NCBI RefSeq assembly: GCF_014218705.1 | Contig: NZ_JABBJF010000040.1 | Coordinates: forward strand, 1 to 37,111 | Source of the DNA: Kluyvera sichuanensis | Lineage (GTDB): Bacteria > Pseudomonadota > Gammaproteobacteria > Enterobacterales > Enterobacteriaceae | Direction of reading: 5' to 3' | Length of the DNA: 37,111 nucleotides | Shown here: positions 17,132-25,517 of the stretch, one piece after another | Numbering within the stretch: the stretch's first letter is position 1 | How the letters are laid out: each line of letters opens with the position of its first letter | Notes under the pieces: model-generated | Database searches by the model: none | What the model was told of the DNA's origin: nothing | What the model saw: the letters and a program-made list of their open reading frames with translations, nothing else | Translations under genes and position numbers: made by a program

Positions 17132-17362
17132 TATCATAAAACACTGACACTGTATTATATAATCGTGCTTTTGTGTTATTTTTTTAATATTTACTGATTA
17201 CGTACTTGCTTAACCACTCAGTTGCGCTAGAACTAATAGACGCGAAATTTAAATCTCTAATTTTCCAACACTTAGTAAAACCTCGTTTGCCATCCCACTA
17301 CCATTGTAGGAGCAAATCAGGAGACATAAAAAATTAGCGGTAGCGTGCCTGGCCCTCTAAAT
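17132..17362. other. AT-rich gap without a gene
   Basis: After the TAT duplication there is an AT-rich stretch with no credible open frame, no RNA gene I can recognise and no clear terminator. It is the continuation of the target in which the IS30-type element landed, up to the IS630-type element. Confidence 0.5.
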
Positions 17363-18482
17363 AACTGATCCCAATAGTGCTACACCTTCGCTGTGCCATA
17401 GCCATTCCCCGGGAAAGGAGACACGGTATCCATGAAGTGTTTCACTCGGGCCAGCAGGTTTGCCATCCCTCTGCATTGATGATTGCGCGTGATGGTTTCA
17501 TGTAACTTGTGCCATAGCCGTTCTATGTGATTAACCCAAGGGCTGTAAACTGGCTGGAACACCAGGCAGAACTTGGGATTCTTCTTCAACCATCGCTCGG
17601 TCTGTTTGCTTTTGTGAATGATGTAGTTATCGAGGATCAACGTGATGGTTTTGGCTCGTCGGTAGTGGTGGCGCAGCTTTTCCAGCATGGCAATAAACAG
17701 CGATGAGTTTTTCTTGATCCCGCTGACGTAAAGTACCCTTCCGTTGCCTGCGTGGAGAACGCCTGCCAGATAATGCTTGGCATTCTGCCCCGGTGTGACA
17801 ACCCGCTTTTGCTGCGCTCTGAACATCCAGTCGGCTCCTAATTTGGGATTGAGGTCTATATCGACTTCATCCTCATAAAACACCGGATTATCGGCATCAC
17901 AGCGGGCCAGCGCGGCGTCGATATTCGCCATTTTTTCCTGATAGGCTGGGTCTTTTATCCGCAAGGTCGGCACGGGCCTGCGCCAGACAATGCCCATACG
18001 AGGTAACCATCGGCGGAGCGTGGAGGCTGCCACATTGAGCCCTGTTAATCGATTGATTTTTATAGCCAATAGTTCAGTACACCAACGGCTGCGCTGATAA
18101 CCAAAATCTTGCGGAGAAAACTGCATGAGCAGCACCAGTAAGGTGACAATCTTGGCGATAGGTAAGACTGGGGCACGGCCAGCCGGTAAGGCTTCTAGCG
18201 CATCTATGCCTTCATCTCGATACCACCGAAGCCAACGACCGATGGTCGAGCGCGCAGCGCCGGTAAGGTGATGAACATCGGTGATCGTGCGTCCTTCATG
18301 TAACAGCAAGATGGCCATCAAGCGACGAGCATGTCCTTTATCACGGGTGGCATGGATGATTTTGTGAATGCGGCGCCGTTGTGGTCGTGGCAGAGGTGGT
18401 AGGATAGGCATCAACTCAGTCCTTTGGGTGTGGCTTGTTTTGTTTAGCGACTAATCAGATCGCACAAACTGGACTGAGTTCC
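17363..18482 (-). mobile_element. IS630-family element (boundaries approximate)
   Basis: A complete IS630-type transposase is flanked by loosely matching ends: AACTGATCCCAATAGTGC near 17363 and, on the other strand, AACTCAGTCCAGTTTGTGC ending near 18480. The expected TA duplication is not evident on the right, so the ends are tentative. The gene resembles the ISEc33/ISEc40 group from memory. Confidence 0.6.
17380..18411 (-). CDS. tnp: IS630-family transposase
   Basis: The 343-residue protein begins MPILPPLPRPQRRRIHK (ATG at 18411; a TTG one codon earlier is less likely). An N-terminal winged HTH (TITDVHHLTGAARSTIGRWLR) precedes a DDE core with VFYEDEVDIDLNP, ITLILDNYIIHKS and YSPWVNHIERLWHKLHE, the typical IS630 catalytic set. 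It appears intact. It separates the IS cluster from the redox gene block. Confidence 0.92.
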   Translation of the reverse strand: MPILPPLPRPQRRRIHKIIHATRDKGHARRLMAILLLHEGRTITDVHHLTGAARSTIGRWLRWYRDEGIDALEALPAGRAPVLPIAKIVTLLVLLMQFSPQDFGYQRSRWCTELLAIKINRLTGLNVAASTLRRWLPRMGIVWRRPVPTLRIKDPAYQEKMANIDAALARCDADNPVFYEDEVDIDLNPKLGADWMFRAQQKRVVTPGQNAKHYLAGVLHAGNGRVLYVSGIKKNSSLFIAMLEKLRHHYRRAKTITLILDNYIIHKSKQTERWLKKNPKFCLVFQPVYSPWVNHIERLWHKLHETITRNHQCRGMANLLARVKHFMDTVSPFPGNGYGTAKV

Positions 18483-18539
18483 CTTCCTCCGGTGATCTAC
18501 TATTCGGAACAGCTATTTAGATAAGTATTGGAGACTGTA

Positions 18540-18983
18540 ATGAAGTTTGAAAAGTCACAGACAGCAATCGACCACCTGACTCCCGAGCAACACCGAATTA
18601 CCCAGGAGGCGGGCACCGAAAGGCCCTTCACGGGCGAGTACAACGACAACAAGGAGCCTGGCATCTACGTCGACATAGTGTCGGGAGAGCCACTGTTCGC
18701 TTCGACGGACAAGTTCGATTCGGGTACTGGCTGGCCCAGCTTCACCAAGCCGATCGTTTCGGCAAACGTGAACGAGGTGCGGGACAGCGCACACGGCATG
18801 GTCCGGACGGAGGTCAGGTCAGTACACGCAGACAGTCATCTCGGCCATGTGTTCCCCGATGGTCCTTCCGACCGCGGCGGTCTGCGGTACTGCATCAACT
18901 CAGCGTCCCTTCGCTTCATCCCGCGCGACGAGATGGAGTCCGAGGGATACGGTGAATATCTCGATCAAGTAGAGGAGGCTTAA
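18540..18983 (+). CDS. msrB: MsrB peptide-methionine (R)-S-oxide reductase
   Basis: MsrB reduces the R epimer of methionine sulfoxide in proteins. The 147-residue protein shows [36 protein letters not shown] and the catalytic cysteine in [11 protein letters not shown] (Cys118). The CxxC zinc pairs of many MsrBs are absent, and the usual resolving Cys in SGCGWPSF is Thr here, so recycling may go directly through thioredoxin or glutaredoxin. The ATG at 18540 is chosen because GGAG lies 7 nt upstream; an in-frame TTG at 18528 is weaker. msrA follows after 1 bp. Confidence 0.93.
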   Translation: MKFEKSQTAIDHLTPEQHRITQEAGTERPFTGEYNDNKEPGIYVDIVSGEPLFASTDKFDSGTGWPSFTKPIVSANVNEVRDSAHGMVRTEVRSVHADSHLGHVFPDGPSDRGGLRYCINSASLRFIPRDEMESEGYGEYLDQVEEA

Positions 18984-18984
18984 C

Positions 18985-19524
18985 ATGCATCAGCGCGCTG
19001 TTCTCGCAGGAGGATGTTTCTGGGGCATGCAGGATCTGATCCGCAAGCGGCCCGGCATCATCTCGACCCGTGTGGGTTACACGGGCGGCGATATTCCGAA
19101 CGCCACGTATCGTAATCACGGCACGCATGCCGAGGGGATCGAGATTGTCTTCGACCCGACAGTGACGAGCTACCGGAACATCCTGGAATTCTTCTTCCAG
19201 ATCCACGATCCGACGACGCTGAACCGCCAGGGCAATGATCGTGGGCTCTCCTACCGGTCGGGCATCTATTATGTCGACGAGGAGCAGAAGCGCGTCGCCG
19301 AGGATACGATCGCCGATGTGGATGCCTCGGGGCTGTGGGATGGCAAAGTGGTGACCGAGGTCCAGCCGGTCGGCGAGTTCTGGGAGGCCGAGCCCGATCA
19401 CCAGGATTATCTGGAGAAGCGCCCGGGCGGCTACACCTGCCACTTCGTCCGTCCCGGCTGGGTGCTTCCGAAGCGCCAAAAGGTTGACGACGTACAGCCA
19501 GCGGCCGGGACCGCGGCGGAATAG
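18985..19524 (+). CDS. msrA: MsrA peptide-methionine (S)-S-oxide reductase
   Basis: MsrA reduces the S epimer of methionine sulfoxide, completing the repair begun by MsrB. The 179-residue protein opens with the catalytic motif GGCFWG (Cys11) and continues with [39 protein letters not shown] and GRSG-type YRSGIYY. AGGAGG (18973-18978) just before the ATG supports the start. The tail after RPGWVLPKR is short and lacks recognisable resolving cysteines. It is one base after msrB, so the two form an operon. Confidence 0.95.
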   Translation: MHQRAVLAGGCFWGMQDLIRKRPGIISTRVGYTGGDIPNATYRNHGTHAEGIEIVFDPTVTSYRNILEFFFQIHDPTTLNRQGNDRGLSYRSGIYYVDEEQKRVAEDTIADVDASGLWDGKVVTEVQPVGEFWEAEPDHQDYLEKRPGGYTCHFVRPGWVLPKRQKVDDVQPAAGTAAE

Positions 19525-19664
19525 GCTTCACTGCCGTTGCCACTGCGCCGATCCGGTCCGCAATCTTCGTGACCGCGTCGTTCAGCGACGCGGTCATCGA
19601 ACCCTACTTCAGAGTGACGGCTCGTTCCAGTCAGTCGCCATCGCAACACCAGGATCGCAGATTT

Positions 19665-20369
19665 ATGCCAGACCTCTCGTCCTTTCCGATCACGCAGCGC
19701 TGGCCGGCATCTCATCCCGATCGCCTGCAACTCTACGCAGCCCCTACGCCCAATGGCGTCAAGGTCTCGATCATGCTTGAGGAGACTGGCCTGGCGTACG
19801 AGCCCCACCTGATCGACATCTCGAACAACGAGTCGAAGGATCCGGCGTTCGTGTCGCTGAACCCGAACGGACGCATACCGGCGATCATCGATCCGGCTGG
19901 CCCTGACGGTAGACCCATCGCCTTATGGGAATCCGGTGCGATCCTCCTCTATCTGGCCGACAAGACGGGTCAGTTCATCTCCACCGAACCAGGCCAGCGT
20001 TACGAGACCCTAGCGTGGGTGTTCTTTCAGATGTCGGCCATCGGGCCGATGTTCGGTCAGCTCGGCTTCTTCCTGCGATTTGGCGGCAAGGACTATGAGG
20101 ACAAGCGGCCGCAACAGCGCTTTATCGACGAATCCACGCGTCTGCTGGGGATTCTGGATCGCCGGCTGGAAGGCCGCGACTGGATCGTCGACGACTATTC
20201 GATCGCGGACATCGCGACGCTCGGCTGGGTGAATGCGCTGGTGGAATTCTACGCTGCGGGTGACATCCTTGGCCTCAGCAGCTTTTCGAACGTCCGCGCA
20301 TGGCTTGGACGCGGGCTGGCTCGACCGGCCGTCCAGCGTGGCCTCCACATTCCCGCGAGGCCAGCATGA
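19665..20369 (+). CDS. nu-class glutathione transferase / disulfide-bond reductase (YfcG/YghU-like)
   Basis: The 234-residue protein has a thioredoxin-fold N-domain (LYAAPTPNGVKVSIMLEETGL, then NPNGRIPAIID and WESGAILLYLAD) and an alpha-helical C-domain (DWIVDDYSIADIATLGWV). The TPNG motif in place of a catalytic Tyr, Ser or Cys is that of nu-class GSTs such as YfcG and YghU, which reduce disulfides and peroxides with glutathione. ATG at 19665 is preferred to an earlier in-frame Met (19569), because the family starts near the WP..RLQLY segment. Its stop overlaps the next gene as ATGA. Confidence 0.88.
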   Translation: MPDLSSFPITQRWPASHPDRLQLYAAPTPNGVKVSIMLEETGLAYEPHLIDISNNESKDPAFVSLNPNGRIPAIIDPAGPDGRPIALWESGAILLYLADKTGQFISTEPGQRYETLAWVFFQMSAIGPMFGQLGFFLRFGGKDYEDKRPQQRFIDESTRLLGILDRRLEGRDWIVDDYSIADIATLGWVNALVEFYAAGDILGLSSFSNVRAWLGRGLARPAVQRGLHIPARPA

Positions 20370-21334
20370 GCATCATCGCCGCCTATTATTACAACGAAGG
20401 CAAGCGAGTTCGCGAAATCGCGCTCGATGAGCACGTCAAGTTGGGCGAGAGTCGCTCGGGCTTCTGCTGGATCGCGCTTAGCGAACCCACCCCCGAGGAA
20501 CTACTCGCGATCCAAAGGACATATAATCTTCATCCGTTGGCGATCGACAACGCGATGCACCCGCTGTGCCCGCCCAAGCTCGAGGTCTACAACGATGAGT
20601 TGTACGTCGTCGCGCAGACCGCCGAGCTGGTCGGCGACCGGATCAGCTACGGCAAGATGGCGATCTTCACCGGTCACAATCACCTTATCACCGTGCGGCA
20701 CGGCAATGCCGGAGCGCTGGGCAAACTTCGGGAGCAACTCGAGGCATCGCCGACGCAGTTCGGCAAGGGTGTCGACTATGTGCTGCACGCGATCTTGCAT
20801 CGCGTGGTCGACCAGTATCTGCCCATCTTCGAAATGATCGAGGACGACGTCCTGGCGATGGAGCGACGGTCGCTGCACGATTTCCTCGGGCCAGAAGAGG
20901 TGGCGCGAATCTTCGAACTAAGGTCCGAACTCACGCGGTTCCAGCGCACGCTCGGGGCTATGGCCGAGCTGGTGCGAAAGCTCGTTCGCGGCCACTTTCC
21001 CTGCATCAGCGCCGAAATGACACCATATTTCCACGACGTCGCGGACCATGTCCACCGCGTGCAGTCCATGGTCGACGGCCTCCTGCTTGTCCTGTCCACG
21101 GTCTTTGAGGCCAGCAGCCTTCTTGAAGCGCAAAGGACGGGGGTGATCACCCGCCAGCTGGCGGCTTGGGCGGCAATACTGGCAGTCCCGACGGCGATCG
21201 CTGGAATATACGGCATGAACTTTAAGCACATGCCGGAGCTGGACACGGCCTACGGATACTTTGTCGTGCTCGGAGTGATAGCGATATCGTGCGTTTTCCT
21301 ATTTGTGCGCTTCAAGAAGGCTAAGTGGCTGTGA
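20366..21334 (+). CDS. CorA-family divalent cation transporter
   Basis: The 322-residue protein has a large cytoplasmic N-domain and two C-terminal membrane helices separated by the signature YGMNF in AGIYGMNFKHMPE, ending with basic residues (RFKKAKWL). CorA proteins are pentameric magnesium or cobalt channels; the family also includes zinc exporters (ZntB), so the ion is open. The start ATG at 20366 overlaps the GST stop, so it is co-translated with a redox enzyme. A longer open frame reading from 20300 lies inside the GST gene and is not preferred. Confidence 0.9.
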   Translation: MSIIAAYYYNEGKRVREIALDEHVKLGESRSGFCWIALSEPTPEELLAIQRTYNLHPLAIDNAMHPLCPPKLEVYNDELYVVAQTAELVGDRISYGKMAIFTGHNHLITVRHGNAGALGKLREQLEASPTQFGKGVDYVLHAILHRVVDQYLPIFEMIEDDVLAMERRSLHDFLGPEEVARIFELRSELTRFQRTLGAMAELVRKLVRGHFPCISAEMTPYFHDVADHVHRVQSMVDGLLLVLSTVFEASSLLEAQRTGVITRQLAAWAAILAVPTAIAGIYGMNFKHMPELDTAYGYFVVLGVIAISCVFLFVRFKKAKWL

Positions 21335-21427
21335 ATACTGCCCATCGTTTTCTTCGCCGTCATCTGACGGTTACAGCGGGCCTTATACGGAAGCTTGTCC
21401 AATCCAACTCAAGATGAAGGTGCGTCC

Positions 21428-21736
21428 ATGACATAGCAGCTGACCGACGCTCTACAAGCAGTTCAGTCCTTCATCGCCAAGGGCTAAGACCGCGAATAGC
21501 GCGTCAAGGACAGCAATCTCGTCGATCTCGAGCCAGGATCAACCATCGGTCCGTGCGGCATCTGCGTCGACGCGGCGTTTCGCCTCGGAAGCGGTGATGA
21601 TGGCGATAACGCCTCCACCCTCTACGCGATCACCGATCCGGCGACCGAGCATAAGGGCCTGTTGATCGACGTGTTCGATGAAATCTGCTACCGCGACCCA
21701 GTTCAAGAGTCGGGACCTCAATGTAGAAGAAGTTGA
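21428..21736 (+). pseudogene. small gene with three nonsense codons (PRPP-synthetase-annotated small-protein family?)
   Basis: A single frame from ATG at 21428 to TGA at 21736 reads MT*QLTDALQAVQSFIAKG*DRE*RVKDSNLVDLE, then IGPCGICVDAAFRL, ASTLYAITDPATEHKGLLID and VFDEICYRDP. Apart from three early stop codons (TAG, TAA, TAG) it is perfectly coding-like. It resembles the small roughly 100-residue proteins often labelled phosphoribosylpyrophosphate synthetase, which share LYAIS....KGVLVDAYG; this match is from memory. Two of the stops sit where GYDRE-Y/F-RV would be expected, so single substitutions can explain them. Confidence 0.5.
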
Positions 21737-21781
21737 CTAACGAGCATTCGCGTCATCCGATCAAGCAAGCTGGAGACATTT

Positions 21782-22795
21782 ATGAAAGCCATTGGTTACA
21801 AGGTTCCGGGACCCATCGCCGCGGATGCCGCGCTGGTCGACATCAATCTGCCTCGGCCTGTCGCTGCAGGATACGATATCCTGGTTGAGGTGAAGGCCGT
21901 CTCGGTCAACCCGGTCGACTACAAGGTCCGCAACAGCACGCCGCCGGCAGATGGCGATTGGAAGGTGCTGGGATGGGATGCCGCCGGGATTGTGCGCGAG
22001 GTCGGCCCCGACGTCACGCAGTTCGAGTTAGGCGACGAGGTCTATTATGCCGGATCGATCACACGGCCCGGTACCAATGCGGAGTTCCATCTCGTCGACG
22101 CCCGGATTGTCGGTCACAAACCTGCGTCGCTCTCCTGGGCGGAAGCGGCGGCGCTGCCGCTGACGACGTTGACGGCCTGGGAGGCGATGTTCGACCGCCT
22201 GGACGTGGCGAAGCCCGTACCCGGTGCGGCGGAGGCGATCCTCATCATCGGTGGCGCGGGCGGGGTTGGGTCGATCGCCGTCCAGATCGCGCGACAGCGC
22301 ACGGACCTCACCGTCATCGCCACAGCCTCTCGACCGGAAACCCAAGAGTGGGTAAGAGGGCTTGGAGCTCACCACGTCATCGACCATTCTCGTCCGCTCG
22401 CGCCACAGATCGCCGAACTCGGCATCGGTGCTCCCGCTTTCGTCTTTTCGACCACGCATACCGAGCAACATGTCGCCGACATCGCCGAACTGATCGCCCC
22501 ACAAGGACGGTTCGGACTGATCGACGATCCCAAGGCATTCGATATCATGGTTTTCAAGCGCAAGGCGGTGTCGATCCACCACGAGCTGATGTTCACGCGG
22601 TCGATCTACGGCACGCCCGACATGAATGAGCAGGGCGAGATTCTGGATGCGATGGCAGCGCTGGTTGACGACGGCAAAATCCGCACGACGCTGACCCGGC
22701 GACTGTCGCCGATCAATGCCGCCAATCTGAAGACGGTGCATGCACTGATCGAAAGTGGCGCGGCTAAAGGCAAGATCGTCCTCGAAGGCTTCTAA
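21782..22795 (+). CDS. zinc-binding-type alcohol dehydrogenase family / quinone oxidoreductase-like protein
   Basis: The 337-residue MDR-superfamily enzyme has a GroES-like N-domain (VEVKAVSVNPVDYKVR, VLGWDAAGIVREVG) and a Rossmann fold with AILIIGGAGGVGSIAVQIA for NADPH. The cysteines that bind structural and catalytic zinc in true alcohol dehydrogenases are not present, which fits the zinc-free quinone oxidoreductase group. It would reduce quinones or reactive carbonyls in the cytoplasm. GAGAC 10 nt upstream is a weak ribosome site. It follows the decayed gene by 45 bp, on the same strand as the redox genes. Confidence 0.88.
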   Translation: MKAIGYKVPGPIAADAALVDINLPRPVAAGYDILVEVKAVSVNPVDYKVRNSTPPADGDWKVLGWDAAGIVREVGPDVTQFELGDEVYYAGSITRPGTNAEFHLVDARIVGHKPASLSWAEAAALPLTTLTAWEAMFDRLDVAKPVPGAAEAILIIGGAGGVGSIAVQIARQRTDLTVIATASRPETQEWVRGLGAHHVIDHSRPLAPQIAELGIGAPAFVFSTTHTEQHVADIAELIAPQGRFGLIDDPKAFDIMVFKRKAVSIHHELMFTRSIYGTPDMNEQGEILDAMAALVDDGKIRTTLTRRLSPINAANLKTVHALIESGAAKGKIVLEGF

Positions 22796-22867
22796 CGACC
22801 GCGATCGCCAAACATCTTGTCCAACCTCAAAAAGCCGAACGGGTTATGCCCCAGCGATGAGAATCCC

Positions 22868-23299
22868 ATGACCAAATCTATTGCCACCGCCTCGATCAAC
22901 CGCGAAACCGCAGTCGCCCTCATCGACGCGGCGCTCGCTGCGGCCCGTGCCATCGGCATCCCGGCTGCCGTCGCCGTCGTCGACGCCACCGGTAACCTGC
23001 GCGCGTTCGAGCGCACCGACGATGCGCCGTTCCTTACCGTCGATGTTGCCATCGACAAGGCCTGGAGTTCCGCCTCGTTTGGGTTCCCGACCCATGTCTG
23101 GAACGACTATGTGACCAACGATCCAAAAGTGGCGCCGCTAGCCTATCGCCCTCGGATGGTCGCTGTCGGCGGCGGTTATCCGATTCTGGAGGATGGGAAG
23201 TTGATCGGCGGCATAGGCATCTCCGGAGGCAACTATCAGCAGGATCAGGATGCGTGCGTCGAGGCACTCATGAAAATCGGGTTCCAGTTGCCAGCCTGA
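22868..23299 (+). CDS. GlcG/HbpS-family haem-binding-like protein
   Basis: The 143-residue protein shows the GlcG/HbpS (DUF336) pattern: an N-terminal helix VALIDAALAAARAIGIPAAVAVVDATGNLRAFERTD (split motif), DVAIDKAWSSASFG, and a glycine-rich VAVGGGYPILEDGKLIGGIGISGG near the C-terminus. HbpS in Streptomyces binds haem or free iron in response to oxidative stress. In proteobacteria the family is widespread and mostly uncharacterised. ATG at 22868 is used; in-frame codons upstream lack a ribosome site. No signal peptide is seen. Confidence 0.85.
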   Translation: MTKSIATASINRETAVALIDAALAAARAIGIPAAVAVVDATGNLRAFERTDDAPFLTVDVAIDKAWSSASFGFPTHVWNDYVTNDPKVAPLAYRPRMVAVGGGYPILEDGKLIGGIGISGGNYQQDQDACVEALMKIGFQLPA

Positions 23300-23357
23300 C
23301 GACTGTGAGGCCATCACCGGTGGTAATGGCCAACAGATCCAACCTTTGAGAGGCCTA

Positions 23358-23651
23358 ATGATGGAAGCGTTCGTCGTCTTTACGCGGGAAGAAACCAGCG
23401 ACCCACATGCACTCGCAACCTATTCTGCAGGCGTCGGACCATCGTTCGATGGTCACGACGTTACCTTTCTCGCCGCTTATGGCGCGATCCAGCATTTGGA
23501 GGGGCCGCCCATCGAAGGGGCCGTAATCTTGCGTTTCCCGACGATGCAGGCCGCTCGCGACTGGTATGACAGTCCCGCCTACCAAACCATCGCTGCTCAA
23601 CGCTTTGCCGGTTCCCGTTACCGCGCCTTTATCATTGAAGGGCGGCGGTGA
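23358..23651 (+). CDS. DUF1330 domain protein
   Basis: The 97-residue ferredoxin-like-fold protein matches DUF1330: AFVVFTREETSDPHALATY at the start, then VILRFPTMQAARDWYDSPAYQTI and FIIEG at the end. The function of the family is unknown; relatives are dimeric alpha-beta barrel proteins related to monooxygenases. ATG at 23358 follows GAGAGG at 23348-23353 by 4 nt; a TTG at 23346 is possible but weaker. It lies on the same strand as the upstream redox genes. Confidence 0.85.
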   Translation: MMEAFVVFTREETSDPHALATYSAGVGPSFDGHDVTFLAAYGAIQHLEGPPIEGAVILRFPTMQAARDWYDSPAYQTIAAQRFAGSRYRAFIIEGRR

Positions 23652-23845
23652 CATACCGACAGAAGCACTTCGGCGCTGACCACGAGGTATCGGCGTGTGA
23701 ACTCGCATCTTGGGAATCTGTGGGGGGGACCAAGACAGCGGCGCTAGGGGCTCATATCGTCGATCGGATCAGAGAGTTGCTCGGCGAGAATGGGTTATCT
23801 ATTGCCGAGCTGACGGAGCGGAGCCGCCCTCTCCCAACGGATTGA
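23648..23845 (+). CDS. unrecognised short open frame after DUF1330
   Basis: A 65-codon frame begins with GTG overlapping the DUF1330 stop and ends RIRELLGENGLSIAELTERS. The last part looks like amphipathic helix and is coding-like, but I recognise no family and no clear ribosome site. It may be the C-terminal remnant of a longer gene fused by deletion. I cannot assign a function. Confidence 0.25.
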   Translation: MTYRQKHFGADHEVSACELASWESVGGTKTAALGAHIVDRIRELLGENGLSIAELTERSRPLPTD

Positions 23846-23939
23846 TTCAATCGTTGACGCTCCTCCTATCCGGATCCGGGTTTTCGCACGCTGATCAACA
23901 GAGTTACAGCGCGCAACGCCTGTAGTGGGCATCAGGGGA

Positions 23940-23968
23940 TGGGTGGCAATCAGGATGATTGCCCACCT
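23940..23968. terminator. imperfect hairpin between convergent genes
   Basis: GGGTGGCAATCA and TGATTGCCCACC pair around GGA with two mismatches. The hairpin lies just beyond the stop of the minus-strand thioredoxin-like gene and downstream of the plus-strand genes, so it could end transcription from both sides. Confidence 0.5.
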
Positions 23969-23976
23969 TCCAACGA

Positions 23977-24447
23977 TTAACCTTGCTCAAGTTGCTTCAC
24001 TAGTCGCTCCGCGTCGAGATGGAAGTCCGAGAAAACAATGCTACCGCCAGCGTCGATAACCGTAAACCACGGAGTTCCTCGTGTGCGGTAGTCTTCCATG
24101 AAGGTTGGAAACGGCGAGCCGGTCGGTTGCTCGTCGTGACCGAAAACGATAGGAAGCTCATACTTGAGCTGGTTCACGCGCAACTTCTCGAAGGTATTCT
24201 CATGCGTTCCTTCGAAGACGGTCTGGATCACTGCGAACCCCACGTCTTTTGAGCTCAACGCTGCATGCAACTTTTGTAGCGTCGGAAACCCATGCAAATG
24301 GCAACCTTGGCACCAATGCTGGAAGGCAAACAAGATTTTCGGGCCGGGCCCGATATCTGACAGTTTGAACGGCGCGATACTTTCCCCATCTTTGCCAATC
24401 CATTTTTGCACCCGCAGCTCAGGCGCTTGTCGTTCGATCTCGTTCAT
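23977..24447 (-). CDS. thioredoxin-like (TlpA/redoxin-type) protein with CxxC
   Basis: The 156-residue protein has a thioredoxin fold with active site WCQGCHLHGFPTLQ, a central VGFAVIQTVFEG strand and the cis-proline region RTRGTPWFTVIDAGG, followed by the strand IVFSDFHL. The CxxC implies disulfide exchange. There is no signal peptide, so it is probably cytoplasmic, unlike classical TlpA. ATG at 24447 is set by GGAGG 5 nt upstream. It is the only gene of the block on the minus strand. It could recycle the Msr enzymes or detoxify peroxides; both are inference. Confidence 0.82.
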   Translation of the reverse strand: MNEIERQAPELRVQKWIGKDGESIAPFKLSDIGPGPKILFAFQHWCQGCHLHGFPTLQKLHAALSSKDVGFAVIQTVFEGTHENTFEKLRVNQLKYELPIVFGHDEQPTGSPFPTFMEDYRTRGTPWFTVIDAGGSIVFSDFHLDAERLVKQLEQG

Positions 24448-24914
24448 CTGATCCTCCAACCCCGATACAGAAGCTTAGTGGATGATCGCGCGTCGCGACG
24501 GTGCGCGAACGTCCGACCTTATTTTCCCTATTTCCTGAAGCCAGAATAGATCAGATCGACATTTCGTCCTTAATATACTCAAGCTGCCGGCGAGCGCGAA
24601 CTGGGCAACCATGCGCTGGTGAGCCTTGAGCTTTGCACGCTGCCCATCCGTTTGAGAGCGAACCTGCAACTTCCGCTCCGCATACCGCAGATCAGCGTAC
24701 GCAGCCTTGGGGTTATCTACCCTATAGCCATTGGGTATTGGGAATCATGCTGGCCTGACGCTATGTTCGATACGCGATTTTTTACGATGATAGAGCATCT
24801 GTATCTGATTTTTAGTCGATTGGCTTATTCGGCGGATGTGCGGGCAAATGCTTTACGCAGAGTACTGAAATGAAGGCCGGCTTCGGTCTGCCGTATCGAG
24901 CAAGAGGGGTCACT
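24448..24914. other. intergenic region with an unassigned minus-strand coding-like tract
   Basis: On the minus strand about 24475-24755 reads as one frame without an internal stop (DNPKAAYADLRYAERK, then QRAKLKAHQRMVAQFALAG and ending RAPSRRAIIH), but it lacks a good start and I recognise no family. The plus-strand frame over it (24619-24873) looks like a shadow. The region should also contain the divergent promoters for the thioredoxin-like gene and the molybdoenzyme pair. Confidence 0.35.
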
Positions 24915-25517
24915 ATGGTCACCAGAGGTTTCACCGGTCGCGGTTCAGGCGACCAGTCCGATCGGATTCCGCCAGGTCAGCATCTGGTGGAGGATTTCCC
25001 TGTTCTGTCGGCCGGCCCTACGCCGAGGGTAGAGCCCTCCGACTGGAAATTCACAGTCAAAATTGGTCCGAAGCCCGTCAAAACGTGGAATTGGGGCGAA
25101 TTCAACACTCTACCAAAGACCCAGGTGACAAAGGATATTCACTGCGTCACCTCTTGGTCCAAACTGGATACCGTTTGGGAGGGTGTACTCATTGAAGACA
25201 TCCTTGCAGATGCAGAGCTTGATCGGCCTACCGATTTCGTCTTGGCGCACTGCTACGATAATTATTCGACAAACGTCCCTCTGACGGATCTGCTTTCCGG
25301 GAAAGCGATGGTCGCCCTCAGTTATGCGGGCAAGCCACTTTCCCGCGATCATGGGGGGCCGGCGCGTCTTCTAGTGCCGCACCTTTACTTCTGGAAATCC
25401 GCCAAATGGGTGAATGCGCTGCAATTCACGACGCGTGACGAGGCCGGCTTTTGGGAGCTGCACGGCTATCACATCTACGGCGATCCGTGGCGCGAACAAC
25501 GATACACCCATGACTGA
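24915..25517 (+). CDS. sulfite-oxidase-fold molybdopterin oxidoreductase (cytoplasmic, YedY/MsrP-related)
   Basis: The 200-residue protein has the sulfite oxidase molybdopterin-binding core: KDIHCVTSWSKLDTVWEG holds the Mo-ligating cysteine, followed by HCYDNYSTNVPL, GPARLLVPHLYFWKSAKWV and a final GFWELHGYHIYGDPW. Relatives include MsrP (YedY), which repairs methionine sulfoxide in the periplasm, but this protein has no Tat or Sec signal, so it should stay in the cytoplasm. ATG at 24915 follows AAGAGGGG. It overlaps the flavin reductase gene by 8 bp, which suggests an enzyme with its own electron donor. Confidence 0.87.
   Translation: MVTRGFTGRGSGDQSDRIPPGQHLVEDFPVLSAGPTPRVEPSDWKFTVKIGPKPVKTWNWGEFNTLPKTQVTKDIHCVTSWSKLDTVWEGVLIEDILADAELDRPTDFVLAHCYDNYSTNVPLTDLLSGKAMVALSYAGKPLSRDHGGPARLLVPHLYFWKSAKWVNALQFTTRDEAGFWELHGYHIYGDPWREQRYTHD

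Noticed and set aside
18428..18480. Sigma-factor (EcfG-type) promoter for msrB near the IS630 end, including GGAAC at 18506
   Set aside because: The GGAAC has no matching CGTT at the required distance, so a stress-sigma promoter cannot be supported.
19569..19664. N-terminal extension of the glutathione transferase from an earlier in-frame Met
   Set aside because: The extra residues do not look like the family, and the ATG at 19665 places the start as in YfcG/YghU-type proteins.
24619..24873. An 84-codon plus-strand frame before the molybdoenzyme
   Set aside because: No ribosome site and an implausible composition; it overlaps a more coding-like tract on the other strand.
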